Origin: JACCUZ01 sp038246575
GTDB taxonomy: Bacteria; Actinomycetota; Actinomycetes; JACCUZ01
Direction of reading: 5' to 3'
Length of the DNA stretch: 30,523 nt
Assembly: GCA_038246575.1 (NCBI GenBank)
Contig: JBBRVU010000029.1
Location: 1-30,523, forward strand
The stretch's first letter is position 1, and each line of letters starts with the position of its first letter. The notes under the pieces were generated by a model. The model had not been told where the DNA came from, did not search any database, and saw only the letters and a list, made by a program, of their open reading frames with translations. The translations under genes were made by a program, and so were the position numbers. This document shows, one piece after another, positions 7,136-14,374 of the stretch.

Positions 7136-8403
7136 CGCCCGGTCCCCCCGTAGACCACGGCCTCGGTCTCCGTCGCGTCCAGGTCGAACGCCGAGTGCAC
7201 CGCGGTCACCGCCGTGTCCACGTCGTCGCCGCGCACGACCACCGAGATCCGGATCTCCGACGTCGAGATCATCTCGATGTTGACCCCGGCATCGGCGAGC
7301 GCACCGAAGAACGTCGCGGACACCCCGGGGTGAGACCGCATCCCGGCACCGATCAGCGAGATCTTGCCGACCTGGTCGTCGAAGAGCAGGTCGTTGAAGC
7401 CCACCTGGGCGCGGATCCGGTCCAGCGCTGCCATCGCGGTCTGCCCGTCGGTCTTGGGCAGCGTGAAGGAGATGTCCGTGCGCCCGGTCGCCGCGGCCGA
7501 GATGTTCTGCACGATCATGTCGATGTTGATCTCGGCGGCCGACACGGCACGGAAGATCGCCGCGGCCTCGCCAGGCTTGTCCGGCACGCCGACGACGGTG
7601 ATCTTGGCCTCGCTGCGGTCGTGGGCGACCCCGGAGATGATGGCTTGTTCCACCTGGTCGGCTCCTTCATGGCGGTCGGACACCCACGTGCCGTCGCGCG
7701 TCGAGAACGATGAACGCACGTGCACGGGGATGTTGTAGCGGCGGGCGTACTCGACGCAGCGCAGGTGCAGCACCTTGGCGCCGCAAGCGGCCATCTCGAG
7801 CATCTCTTCGTAGGTGATATGGGGCAGCCGACGCGCGGACGGCACGATGCGCGGGTCTGCGGTGAAGACCCCGTCGACGTCGGTGTAGATCTCGCAGACC
7901 TCGGCGTCGAGAGCTGCCGCCAGCGCCACTGCGGTCGTGTCGGTGCCTCCGCGACCGAGCGTGGTGATCTCCTTGGTGTCCTGGGACACGCCCTGGAACC
8001 CGGCGACGATCACGATCGCCCCCTCGTCCAGCGCCGACCGGATCCGACCCGGCGTGACGTCGATGATGCGTGCCTTGCCGTGGGTCGAGTCGGTGATCAC
8101 CCCCGCCTGGCTGCCGGTGTAGGACCGCGCCTCGTGGCCCAGGTTCGCGATAGCCATGGCGAGCAGCGCCATCGAGATCCGCTCACCGGCGGTGAGCAGC
8201 ATGTCGAGCTCGCGGCCGTGCGGGAGCGGGCTGACCTGCTGGGCCAGGTCGACCAGCTCGTCCGTGGTGTCGCCCATGGCGGACACGGCAACCACCACGT
8301 CGTGACCGGCCTTGCGGGTGTCGACGATGCGCTTGGCGACCCGCTTGATGCCCTCGGCATCCGCGACGGAGGACCCGCCGTACTTCTGGACGACCAAGCC
8401 CAC
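7132..8403 (-). CDS. lysC: Aspartate kinase (alpha subunit, with internal beta start)
   Basis: The 423-residue aspartokinase phosphorylates aspartate, the first step toward lysine, threonine, methionine and diaminopimelate. Visible motifs are the N-terminal VVQKYGGSSV kinase signature, the catalytic-domain GRGGTDTTAVALAAAL and IYTDVDGVFTADPR, then two regulatory ACT domains (from about residue 255, EAKITVVGVPDKPGEAA and KISLIGAGMRSHPGV) for feedback by lysine/threonine. The GTG at 8403 is preceded by GAGGGAG 7 bp upstream. As in Corynebacterium, the gene also appears to encode a separate beta subunit from an internal start at 7653. Stop overlaps the asd start. Confidence 0.96.
   Translation of the reverse strand: MGLVVQKYGGSSVADAEGIKRVAKRIVDTRKAGHDVVVAVSAMGDTTDELVDLAQQVSPLPHGRELDMLLTAGERISMALLAMAIANLGHEARSYTGSQAGVITDSTHGKARIIDVTPGRIRSALDEGAIVIVAGFQGVSQDTKEITTLGRGGTDTTAVALAAALDAEVCEIYTDVDGVFTADPRIVPSARRLPHITYEEMLEMAACGAKVLHLRCVEYARRYNIPVHVRSSFSTRDGTWVSDRHEGADQVEQAIISGVAHDRSEAKITVVGVPDKPGEAAAIFRAVSAAEINIDMIVQNISAAATGRTDISFTLPKTDGQTAMAALDRIRAQVGFNDLLFDDQVGKISLIGAGMRSHPGVSATFFGALADAGVNIEMISTSEIRISVVVRGDDVDTAVTAVHSAFDLDATETEAVVYGGTGR
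7651..7668 (-). promoter_or_regulatory. Internal ribosome-binding site and GTG start of aspartokinase beta subunit
   Basis: Within lysC, GAAGGAG (minus strand, 7668-7662) lies 8 bp before an in-frame GTG (7653-7651) that opens VEQAIISGVAHDRSEAK. Translation from here to 7132 gives 173 residues, essentially the two ACT domains. In Corynebacterium glutamicum the beta subunit starts at the equivalent position and is about 172 residues. Confidence 0.75.
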
Positions 8404-8446
8404 GACTGCGCTCCCTCGGGCCTCACGACTCACCACTGGCGCAGCC

Positions 8447-8452
8447 AGTCTA
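8447..8452 (-). promoter_or_regulatory. Candidate -10 element (TAGACT) for lysC operon
   Basis: TAGACT on the minus strand, 44 bp before the lysC GTG. Just downstream lies a short inverted repeat, ACTGGC-GCA-GCCAGT (8435-8449), in the expected start of the leader. No good -35 box is seen. Confidence 0.4.
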
Positions 8453-8523
8453 GGAGCGGCCGCTGGCCGGAGCGCGCGCGTTTCGCAGCCCGGACGGTGT
8501 CCGGATGCGCCAGACTCGCCGTC

Positions 8524-9447
8524 ATGGCAACCGACGGGGGCATCGTCGCCCAGGGCGTGGCGCGCCGTTTCGGCGCCGTGGAGGCGGTGCGCGACATCGA
8601 CCTCACCGCACCCGCCGGCCAGGTGACCGCCCTGGTCGGGCCGAACGGCTCCGGCAAGACCACGCTGTTCCTCGTGCTCGCCACGCTGCTGGTCCCTGAC
8701 TCCGGGACGGTGCGGGTGGCCGGCCACGATCCGGTCACCGAGCCCGATGAGGTGCGCGCCCTGCTCGGCTGGTCGCCCGACGTCTTCGGGGTCTACGACA
8801 ACCTGACCGTCCGGGAGTACGTCGAGTTCTTCGCCTCCGCCTACCAGCTCCCTGCCCCCGAGCGCGGCCCAAGAGCAGACGAGCTTCTTCATCTGGTGCA
8901 CCTCGACGAGTTCGCGGCGTCGCCGGTCCACGTGCTCTCGCGCGGGCAGAAGCAGCGGCTCGGGCTGGCCCGCGCCCTGGTGCACCGGCCGCGCGTGCTC
9001 GTTCTCGACGAGCCCGCGGGAGGCCTGGACCCGCGCAGCCGGGTCGACCTGCGCGAGCTGTTGCGGGCTCAGGCCGCGGCCGGCGTGGCTGTGCTGGTCT
9101 CGAGCCACATCCTCAGCGACCTCGAGGAGGTGGCAGACAGGGTGGTGTTCATCGAAGGCGGCCGGACCGTCGGTGAGCACGCGGTGTCGGCGCTGCCGCA
9201 GACCGCGACCCGGCCGTGGCGGGTGCACGCCCTGGACAACCCTGGCCTGGCGCGAGCCCTCGACGCGATGGGCATGGCGCACAGCGAGCCGTCGCCGACC
9301 GGGGTCGAAGTGTCGATCGGCACAGCGGAGGAGGCGGCGGATGTTGTCGTCGCCCTCGTCCGCGCGGGGGTCCGCGTCGTGTCGATCGCTCCCGGTGGCG
9401 GGGACCTCGAGGCCGCCTACCTCGAGCTCACGCAGGGCCGAACATGA
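8524..9447 (+). CDS. ABC transporter ATP-binding protein
   Basis: The 307-residue ATPase of an ABC-2 type exporter has Walker A GPNGSGKTT (about residues 39-47), signature LSRGQKQRL, Walker B RVLVLDEPAGGLDP and the H-loop SSHILSDLEE. A C-terminal extension after about residue 220 is typical of exporters in the drug/antibiotic and gliding-type ABC-2 group. The ATG at 8524 has no Shine-Dalgarno; CAGACT at 8511-8516 lies 8 bp before it, so a leaderless mRNA is plausible. The stop overlaps the permease ATG (ATGA). Divergent from lysC, with about 120 bp between. Substrate unknown. Confidence 0.93.
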   Translation: MATDGGIVAQGVARRFGAVEAVRDIDLTAPAGQVTALVGPNGSGKTTLFLVLATLLVPDSGTVRVAGHDPVTEPDEVRALLGWSPDVFGVYDNLTVREYVEFFASAYQLPAPERGPRADELLHLVHLDEFAASPVHVLSRGQKQRLGLARALVHRPRVLVLDEPAGGLDPRSRVDLRELLRAQAAAGVAVLVSSHILSDLEEVADRVVFIEGGRTVGEHAVSALPQTATRPWRVHALDNPGLARALDAMGMAHSEPSPTGVEVSIGTAEEAADVVVALVRAGVRVVSIAPGGGDLEAAYLELTQGRT

Positions 9448-10499
9448 GGGTCACGGCGCACGGCGTCCGGACGGTGGCGGTACAGGAGTTCCGGCTGCGG
9501 ATCCGGGCGGGTCGCTGGCGAGTGCTGCTCGGGCTGTGGTTCGGCGTCGTCCTGGTCTTCGCGGTGCTGCTGCGGCTTGGGCTGGGTGCCGTCACACCAC
9601 CCGAGGACGACCGCCCGTTCGGGCCGCCGCTGTTCGGCGGGGTGATGCTGTTCGTCCTCGGGCTGGGCCTGCTCGTCGTGCCGGCGCTCACCGCGCAGTC
9701 CGTGAACGGCGACCGCGAGCGGGGCACCCTGGCCACCCTGCAGGTGACGCTGCTCTCGGCCGCGGAGATCGGGCTGGGCAAGCTCGCCGCCGCCTGGGGC
9801 ACGGCGCTGGCCTTCCTCGCGCTCACCCTGCCGATCGTGGCGTGGGCACTGCTCGAGGGCGGCCTGCCGCTGGGCAACGTGCTGGTCACCCTCGTCGTGG
9901 TCGGCCTGCTGCTCGGGGTTGTGTGCGCGGTGTCCCAGGCGATGTCGGCCTTGCTCGCGCGCAGCATCGCCTCGGCCCTCCTGTCCTACCTCGCCGTCTT
10001 CACGCTCACGATCGGCACCTTGATCTCGTTCGGGCTGGCGACGGCACTGACGTCCGAGCGGGTGACCCAGACCTACGACGCTCCGGTGTTCGCCGAGGAC
10101 GGCAGCATCGTCGAGGGCCGGACCCAGACGGAGACCTACGTCTCGCAGCAGGCCCGGCCGGACCGGGTCTGGCCGCTGCTCGCGCCCAACCCGTTCGTGG
10201 TCCTGGCCGACTCGGCGCCCCGGTTGCCCCAGCGGGTCGACCCACGGACCGGGGCGCTCGCGGACCGTCCGCTGGACCCGCTCGGGGTGCTCGGCGACGC
10301 GGTCCGAGAGGCCCGCCGTGCGCCGACAGCGCCCGGTGCGCACGTCGTGCTCCAGCCGGAGGACACGGCCCGACCCGGCGCGGTGTGGCCGTACGGCCTG
10401 GCTCTTGATCTGCTCCTGGCCGTTGCCGCGGTCGTGCTGACGCTGCGCCGGCTGCGCACACCGGTGCGCAAGCTGCCGCGTGGGGTGCGGATCGCCTAG
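9444..10499 (+). CDS. ABC-2 type transporter permease
   Basis: The 351-residue membrane protein pairs with the upstream ATPase by a 4-bp ATGA overlap. It has an N-terminal segment (VLLGLWFGVVLVFAVLLRLGLG), a cluster of helices between about residues 65 and 200 containing the ABC-2 pattern NGDRERGTLATLQVTLLS followed by EIGLGKLAAAWG, a large polar loop (about 205-320) and a final C-terminal helix (ALDLLLAVAAVVLTLRRL). The large extracytoplasmic loop before the last helix fits ABC-2 permeases. Its stop codon shares CTAG (10496-10499) with the convergent DUF5063 gene stop. Confidence 0.88.
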   Translation: MRVTAHGVRTVAVQEFRLRIRAGRWRVLLGLWFGVVLVFAVLLRLGLGAVTPPEDDRPFGPPLFGGVMLFVLGLGLLVVPALTAQSVNGDRERGTLATLQVTLLSAAEIGLGKLAAAWGTALAFLALTLPIVAWALLEGGLPLGNVLVTLVVVGLLLGVVCAVSQAMSALLARSIASALLSYLAVFTLTIGTLISFGLATALTSERVTQTYDAPVFAEDGSIVEGRTQTETYVSQQARPDRVWPLLAPNPFVVLADSAPRLPQRVDPRTGALADRPLDPLGVLGDAVREARRAPTAPGAHVVLQPEDTARPGAVWPYGLALDLLLAVAAVVLTLRRLRTPVRKLPRGVRIA

Positions 10500-11089
10500 G
10501 GGGTCTCCACGGCGTCGGAGGCCGTGTCAGCGAGAAGTCGGTCCTCGACACGCACCGTGTCGTCGATGTCGGTGTCCAGACGGACGTGGGACACCACCGA
10601 GTGCAGGGCGCGCAGCACCGACGATGCCGTCGAGCCCCAGTTGGACAGGTAGGAGAACTGCCACCACCACAGGGCCTCGCTCAACCGGCCGGCGCGGTAG
10701 TGCGCCAGACCGTGCAGCAGGTCGTTCATCACGTCGGCGATGTCGTCGGAGAGCCGACTGGTGATCAGCTCGGGGTCGCTCTCGTACGGGTCGAAGAGCG
10801 CGGCGTGCTCGTCGATCGGCTCCAGCAGGTTGGCCAAGGACGTCCGCAGGCCCTCGACATCCGGGTCGTACCCGGCATCCGGCTCGAACCGCTCGTCGGG
10901 CACGACGTCGGAGATTGCACCCAGCCGGCCCCCGGCCAGCAGCACCTGCGACACCTCGAGCAGCAGCAGCGAGATCGCGTAGTCGGGGTCCTCGGCCGCG
11001 GCGATCTCGCGGACCGCGAGCACGAAGCTCTGGACCTGGTCGGCGATCTCGACGGCGAACTCGGAGAGGTCGTCCTGCGTGACGGTCAT
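10496..11089 (-). CDS. DUF5063 domain-containing protein
   Basis: The 197-residue acidic, soluble protein with no membrane segment matches the DUF5063 pattern: FAVEIADQVQSFVLAVREIA at the N-terminus and SEALWWWQFSYLSNWGSTASSVLRALHS at the C-terminus. Its function is unknown. Its position directly downstream of recR is conserved in many actinobacteria, which suggests but does not show a link with recombination repair. The ATG at 11089 has GAGG about 8 bp upstream. About 25 bp separate it from the recR stop, so the two are probably co-transcribed. Confidence 0.85.
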   Translation of the reverse strand: MTVTQDDLSEFAVEIADQVQSFVLAVREIAAAEDPDYAISLLLLEVSQVLLAGGRLGAISDVVPDERFEPDAGYDPDVEGLRTSLANLLEPIDEHAALFDPYESDPELITSRLSDDIADVMNDLLHGLAHYRAGRLSEALWWWQFSYLSNWGSTASSVLRALHSVVSHVRLDTDIDDTVRVEDRLLADTASDAVETP

Positions 11090-11113
11090 GAGGTCATCCT
11101 CACTGGTGGCGGC

Positions 11114-11713
11114 TCACACGTCCAACAGGCGCCGGCCCTCGAACGCGCGCCCCAGGGTCACCTCGTCTGCGTACTCGAGATCGCCGCCGACCGGCAGCCC
11201 GCTGGCGAGGCGGGTGACGCGTAGATCCATCGGCTTGACCAGCCGGGCCAGGTAGGTGGCGGTGGCCTCACCCTCGAGGTTGGGGTCGGTGGCGAGAATC
11301 AGCTCGGTGACCACGCCGTCGGCCAGCCGGGTCATAAGCTCTCTGACGCGCAGGTCGTCGGGGCCGACGCCCTCGATCGGGCTGATCGCGCCCCCGAGCA
11401 CGTGATAGCGGCCGCGGAACTCCCGCGTCTTCTCGATCGCGACGACGTCCTTGGGCTCCTCCACGACGCAGAGCAGGGTGCGGTCCCGGCGCTCGTCACG
11501 GCAGATGCGGCACTGTTCCTCCTCGGCGACGTTGCCGCAGGTCGTGCAGAAGCGCACCTTCTCCTTGACCTCGGTAAGGACCTGGACCAGACGGCGTACG
11601 TCGGCATGGTCGGCTGCGAGCAGATGGAAAGCGATGCGCTGGGCGCTCTTGGGTCCGACGCCGGGCAGCCGACCGAGCTCGTCGATGAGGTCCTGGACGA
11701 CGCCCTCGTACAC
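11114..11713 (-). CDS. recR: Recombination protein RecR
   Basis: The 199-residue RecR of the RecFOR gap-repair pathway has an N-terminal helix-hairpin-helix (LGRLPGVGPKSAQRIAFHLL), a four-cysteine zinc finger (CTTCGNVAEEEQCRIC, about residues 56-71), a Toprim domain (LLCVVEEPKDVVAIEKT and ILATDPNLEGEATATYLAR) and a C-terminal tail. RecR works with RecO to load RecA on SSB-covered DNA. The GTG at 11713 gives the standard length and places MYEGVVQDLIDELGRLPG at the start. It follows ybaB by 14 bp, the widespread dnaX-ybaB-recR order. Confidence 0.97.
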   Translation of the reverse strand: MYEGVVQDLIDELGRLPGVGPKSAQRIAFHLLAADHADVRRLVQVLTEVKEKVRFCTTCGNVAEEEQCRICRDERRDRTLLCVVEEPKDVVAIEKTREFRGRYHVLGGAISPIEGVGPDDLRVRELMTRLADGVVTELILATDPNLEGEATATYLARLVKPMDLRVTRLASGLPVGGDLEYADEVTLGRAFEGRRLLDV

Positions 11714-11727
11714 GGTGTCCCCCGGTC

Positions 11728-12159
11728 CTAGAGGCCTGGGAGGCCAAGGTCGCCGAGTCCGCCGGCCAGCGGGCCCATGGCGCGTTGGGACAGCTCCTGG
11801 GCGGCTCGGTTGGCGTCGCGGATTGCGGCGACGACCAGGTCGGCGAGGCCCTCGGCGTCGTCGGGGTCGATGGCGCTGGGGTCGATCGAGAGTGCGGTGA
11901 GCTCGCCCGTGCCGGTGACGGTGGCGCGGACGAGACCGCCGCCCGCGGTGCCGGTCACCTCGGTGCGGGCCAGCTCCTCCTGGGCGCCGAGCAGCTGCTG
12001 CTGCATCTGCTGCGCCTGCTGGAGAAGCCCGCCGAGGTCACCGGCGCCGAGACCACCCAGGCCGGCGAGCGCGCCGAGACCGCCCATCGGGTCACTCTCG
12101 GGCTGGTCGAACTGGTCGGGCGTCTGGTCGTCGCCACCGGTGGTCACGGTCGGGCTCAT
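11728..12159 (-). CDS. YbaB/EbfC family nucleoid-associated protein
   Basis: The 143-residue protein contains the YbaB core: LLQQAQQMQQQLLGAQEELARTEVTGTAGGGLVRATVTGTGELTALSIDPS, split here by name only; positions about 45-115. The family forms dimers that bind DNA as small nucleoid proteins and sits between dnaX and recR in most bacteria. The start is uncertain: ATG at 12159 adds a Thr/Asp/Gln-rich N-terminal tail, whereas ATG at 12087 (MGGLGALAGLGGLG) gives a length nearer typical family members. Neither has a strong ribosome-binding site. The Gly/Leu-rich run before the core is unusual but common in actinobacteria. Confidence 0.88.
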   Translation of the reverse strand: MSPTVTTGGDDQTPDQFDQPESDPMGGLGALAGLGGLGAGDLGGLLQQAQQMQQQLLGAQEELARTEVTGTAGGGLVRATVTGTGELTALSIDPSAIDPDDAEGLADLVVAAIRDANRAAQELSQRAMGPLAGGLGDLGLPGL

Positions 12160-12208
12160 TTCGCTCGGGGTCGTTCCGGAGCCTACGTGGCGCCTGGGAC
12201 GTGAGGGC

Positions 12209-14191
12209 TCAGCCGGCGTCGTACTCGCCGATGACCTTGGCCCCCAGCTCCCGCGCGAGCAGGTCCTGGGTGGACAGCCCGGCGTCCTCGGCGTCCGCAT
12301 CGTCGGCGGACGGGGCATCCTCCGCCGCGGCGTCGCTGCTGGGAGCGGAGTCGGCGCCTCGGGGCGCGGCCGGCTCGTCGTGGTCCTGGGGAGGGGACGG
12401 ACTGTGGTCGGCTGGGGGCCGGCTGGAGCGAGGCGGCCGGATGGACCGGTCCGGCTGTGCGGGGGCGGGATCGGCCAACCCGGCGGGCTGACGGCCCGCC
12501 GGTGACGTCGACGGATCGATGATTGCCTCGACCTTCCAGTCCACACCCAGCACGTTGATCAACGCCTCGTGCAGGATCTGGTCGCCACCGCTGCTGATGA
12601 AGCTGTCCCGGGCGCCGCCGTTGACCATGGCAAGGGTCAGGCGGCCGGCCTCCAGGCCGGCGACCTGAGCGTTGTGGCTGAGCAGCGTCCAGGTGTGCCG
12701 CCGCATCCCCTTCACCTCGTCGAGGATGGTCGCCCAGGCGCGGCGGACGGTGACCAGGTCGACCCCGGGGGCGTCGGAGCCGGCCGAGGCGATGGAGGCG
12801 TCCGAGCCGTCCGCTGCCGTGGCCGCCGGCTCCCCGTCCGCCGCGACGGGAGGCTCCGCCGCGGTCGGCACCGGCACCGATGCGGGGGCTGGCGCTGGCA
12901 CCCGGGTCGCCGCCGGCGGCGCTGCTGTCCGTTCCGGTGCCGGCGATGCCGGCTGTGCCGGTGCCGTCTGTGCCGATGCCGCTGCCGTTTGTGCCTGCGC
13001 CGGCTGCGCCGCGGAGGTCGCGGAGGTCGCGATTGCGCTGCGCCGCTCCAGCCGGTCGAGGCGGGCGGCGAGCCCGCGCTCCTCGTGGTCGGCGCCGGGC
13101 AGCAGCACCCGGGCACAGATCAGCTCGAGCTGCAGCCGGGGGGCTGTGGCGCCGCGCATCTCGGTGAGACCGGCGTTGACGACGTCGGCCGCGCGCGAGA
13201 GCTCGGCAGCACCGAAGTGGGAGGCCTGCTGGGCCATCCGCTCCAGCTCGTCCGGCGGGTGCTCGCCCAGGATGCTCGCGGCGGCGTCGGGCACCGCGTC
13301 GATGATGATCAGGTCGCGCAGCCGCTCGAGCAGGTCCTCCGCGAAGCGCCGCGGGTCGTGGCCGGCTTCGACGACCTGGTCGACGATGCGGAACACACCC
13401 GCCGCGTCGGAGGCGGCGATCGCGTCGATGGTGTCGTCGAGCAGGCTCGCGGGCGTGTAGCCCAGCAGCACGGCCGCCCCGTCGTACGTCAGTCCCTCGG
13501 CGCCGGCGCCGGCCAGCAGCTGGTCGAGCACGCTGAGCGAGTCACGCACCGACCCGCGACCGGCGCGCACCACGAGAGCGAGCAGCGCCGGGTCGACGGT
13601 GACCTTCTCCTGCTCGCACACGTGCACCAGATGAGCCTGCAGCTCCCCCGGCGGCACGAGGCGGAACGGGTAGTGGTGGGTGCGCGACCGGATGGTGGTG
13701 ATGACCTTGTCCGGCTCGGTCGTCGCGAACACGAACATCACGTGCTCCGGCGGCTCCTCGACGAGCTTGAGCAGGGCGTTGAACCCCTCCCGCGACACCA
13801 TGTGCGCCTCGTCGATGATGTAGATCTTGTAACGGGACGAGGCGGGGGCGTAGAAGGCGCGTTCGCGCAGGTCGCGGGCATCGTCGACGCCGCCGTGACT
13901 GGCCGCGTCGATCTCGATCACGTCGAGGCTGCCGGCGCCACCGGGAGCCAGGTCGACGCAGGACTGGCAGACCCCGCACGGCTGCGGCGTCGGGCCCTGC
14001 TCGCAGTTGATGCAGCGGGCCAGGATGCGGGCGCAGGTGGTCTTGCCGCAGCCGCGGGGACCGCTGAAGAGGTAGGCATGGTGGGTGCGGTGGCCGGCCA
14101 GGGCGTTGGCCAGCGGGGTGGTGACATGCTCCTGGCCGATCACCTCGGCGAAGCTCGCCGGGCGGTAGCGGCGGTACAGGGCCTGGGTCAC
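12209..14191 (-). CDS. dnaX: DNA polymerase III subunit gamma/tau
   Basis: This 660-residue clamp-loader ATPase has Walker A GPRGCGKTT (44-52), a zinc module C63/C72/C75/C78, Walker B IIDEAHM, sensor 1 FATTEPDKV and an arginine-finger segment TIRSRTHHYPF. AAA+ lid and collar domains follow to about residue 375. Then comes an Ala/Pro/Gln-rich low-complexity linker of some 100 residues and a C-terminal domain (about 490-580, VRRAWATILDEVKGMRRHTWTLL) that in tau contacts the replicase. A second Pro/Ser/Asp-rich stretch and a conserved-looking tail (LSTQDLLARELGAKVIGEY) end the protein. GTG start; 50 bp before ybaB. Confidence 0.96.
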   Translation of the reverse strand: MTQALYRRYRPASFAEVIGQEHVTTPLANALAGHRTHHAYLFSGPRGCGKTTCARILARCINCEQGPTPQPCGVCQSCVDLAPGGAGSLDVIEIDAASHGGVDDARDLRERAFYAPASSRYKIYIIDEAHMVSREGFNALLKLVEEPPEHVMFVFATTEPDKVITTIRSRTHHYPFRLVPPGELQAHLVHVCEQEKVTVDPALLALVVRAGRGSVRDSLSVLDQLLAGAGAEGLTYDGAAVLLGYTPASLLDDTIDAIAASDAAGVFRIVDQVVEAGHDPRRFAEDLLERLRDLIIIDAVPDAAASILGEHPPDELERMAQQASHFGAAELSRAADVVNAGLTEMRGATAPRLQLELICARVLLPGADHEERGLAARLDRLERRSAIATSATSAAQPAQAQTAAASAQTAPAQPASPAPERTAAPPAATRVPAPAPASVPVPTAAEPPVAADGEPAATAADGSDASIASAGSDAPGVDLVTVRRAWATILDEVKGMRRHTWTLLSHNAQVAGLEAGRLTLAMVNGGARDSFISSGGDQILHEALINVLGVDWKVEAIIDPSTSPAGRQPAGLADPAPAQPDRSIRPPRSSRPPADHSPSPPQDHDEPAAPRGADSAPSSDAAAEDAPSADDADAEDAGLSTQDLLARELGAKVIGEYDAG

Positions 14192-14250
14192 GGCACCGAC
14201 CCTAGCCGGGCCCGGGGACGCCCAGGCAGTGCCCAGGGCGGGACGAGAAG

Positions 14251-14338
14251 GACCCCCCGCACACCCGCCAGAGCCTGCCTACCCTTGCTGCCTTCCGGCC
14301 CTGGGGGAGTTCAGCGGGATGACGCCGCACGAGGGGTC
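14251..14338 (-). ncRNA. ffs: Signal recognition particle RNA (small bacterial type)
   Basis: The minus strand holds the diagnostic SRP helix-8 sequence (CCCCCAGGGCCGGAAGGCAG, then CAAGGG) that binds Ffh through its M-domain. The ends pair: GACCCC at the 5' end (14338) with GGGGTC at the 3' end (14251), giving an 88-nt molecule. Its place immediately upstream of dnaX is conserved in actinobacteria. The exact termini may differ by a few bases. Confidence 0.93.
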
Positions 14339-14346
14339 GGTCAACG

Positions 14347-14352
14347 AGTCTA
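14347..14352 (-). promoter_or_regulatory. -10 element (TAGACT) of SRP RNA
   Basis: TAGACT on the minus strand ends 8 bp before the inferred SRP RNA 5' end, the correct distance for a start site at about 14338/14339. It lies in the 36-bp gap after the GGDEF-EAL gene stop. Confidence 0.6.
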
Positions 14353-14374
14353 ACCGCCACGTCGAGCGGCGCGA

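Noticed and set aside
8404..8446. Lysine riboswitch in the lysC leader
   Set aside because: The leader from the candidate -10 to the start is about 40 nt, far too short for a lysine riboswitch, and only a 6-bp hairpin is visible.
12209..14191. Programmed frameshift in dnaX to make gamma
   Set aside because: No A-rich slippery heptamer or following hairpin was seen; actinobacterial dnaX normally gives only tau-length product.
12569..14353. 594-codon open frame on the plus strand across dnaX
   Set aside because: Antisense to a clear dnaX; its product is low-complexity (Arg/Gly/Val/His) and has no recognisable domain. High GC makes long antisense frames common here, as also at 1018-2811, 5879-7006, 7720-8520 and 16324-18288.
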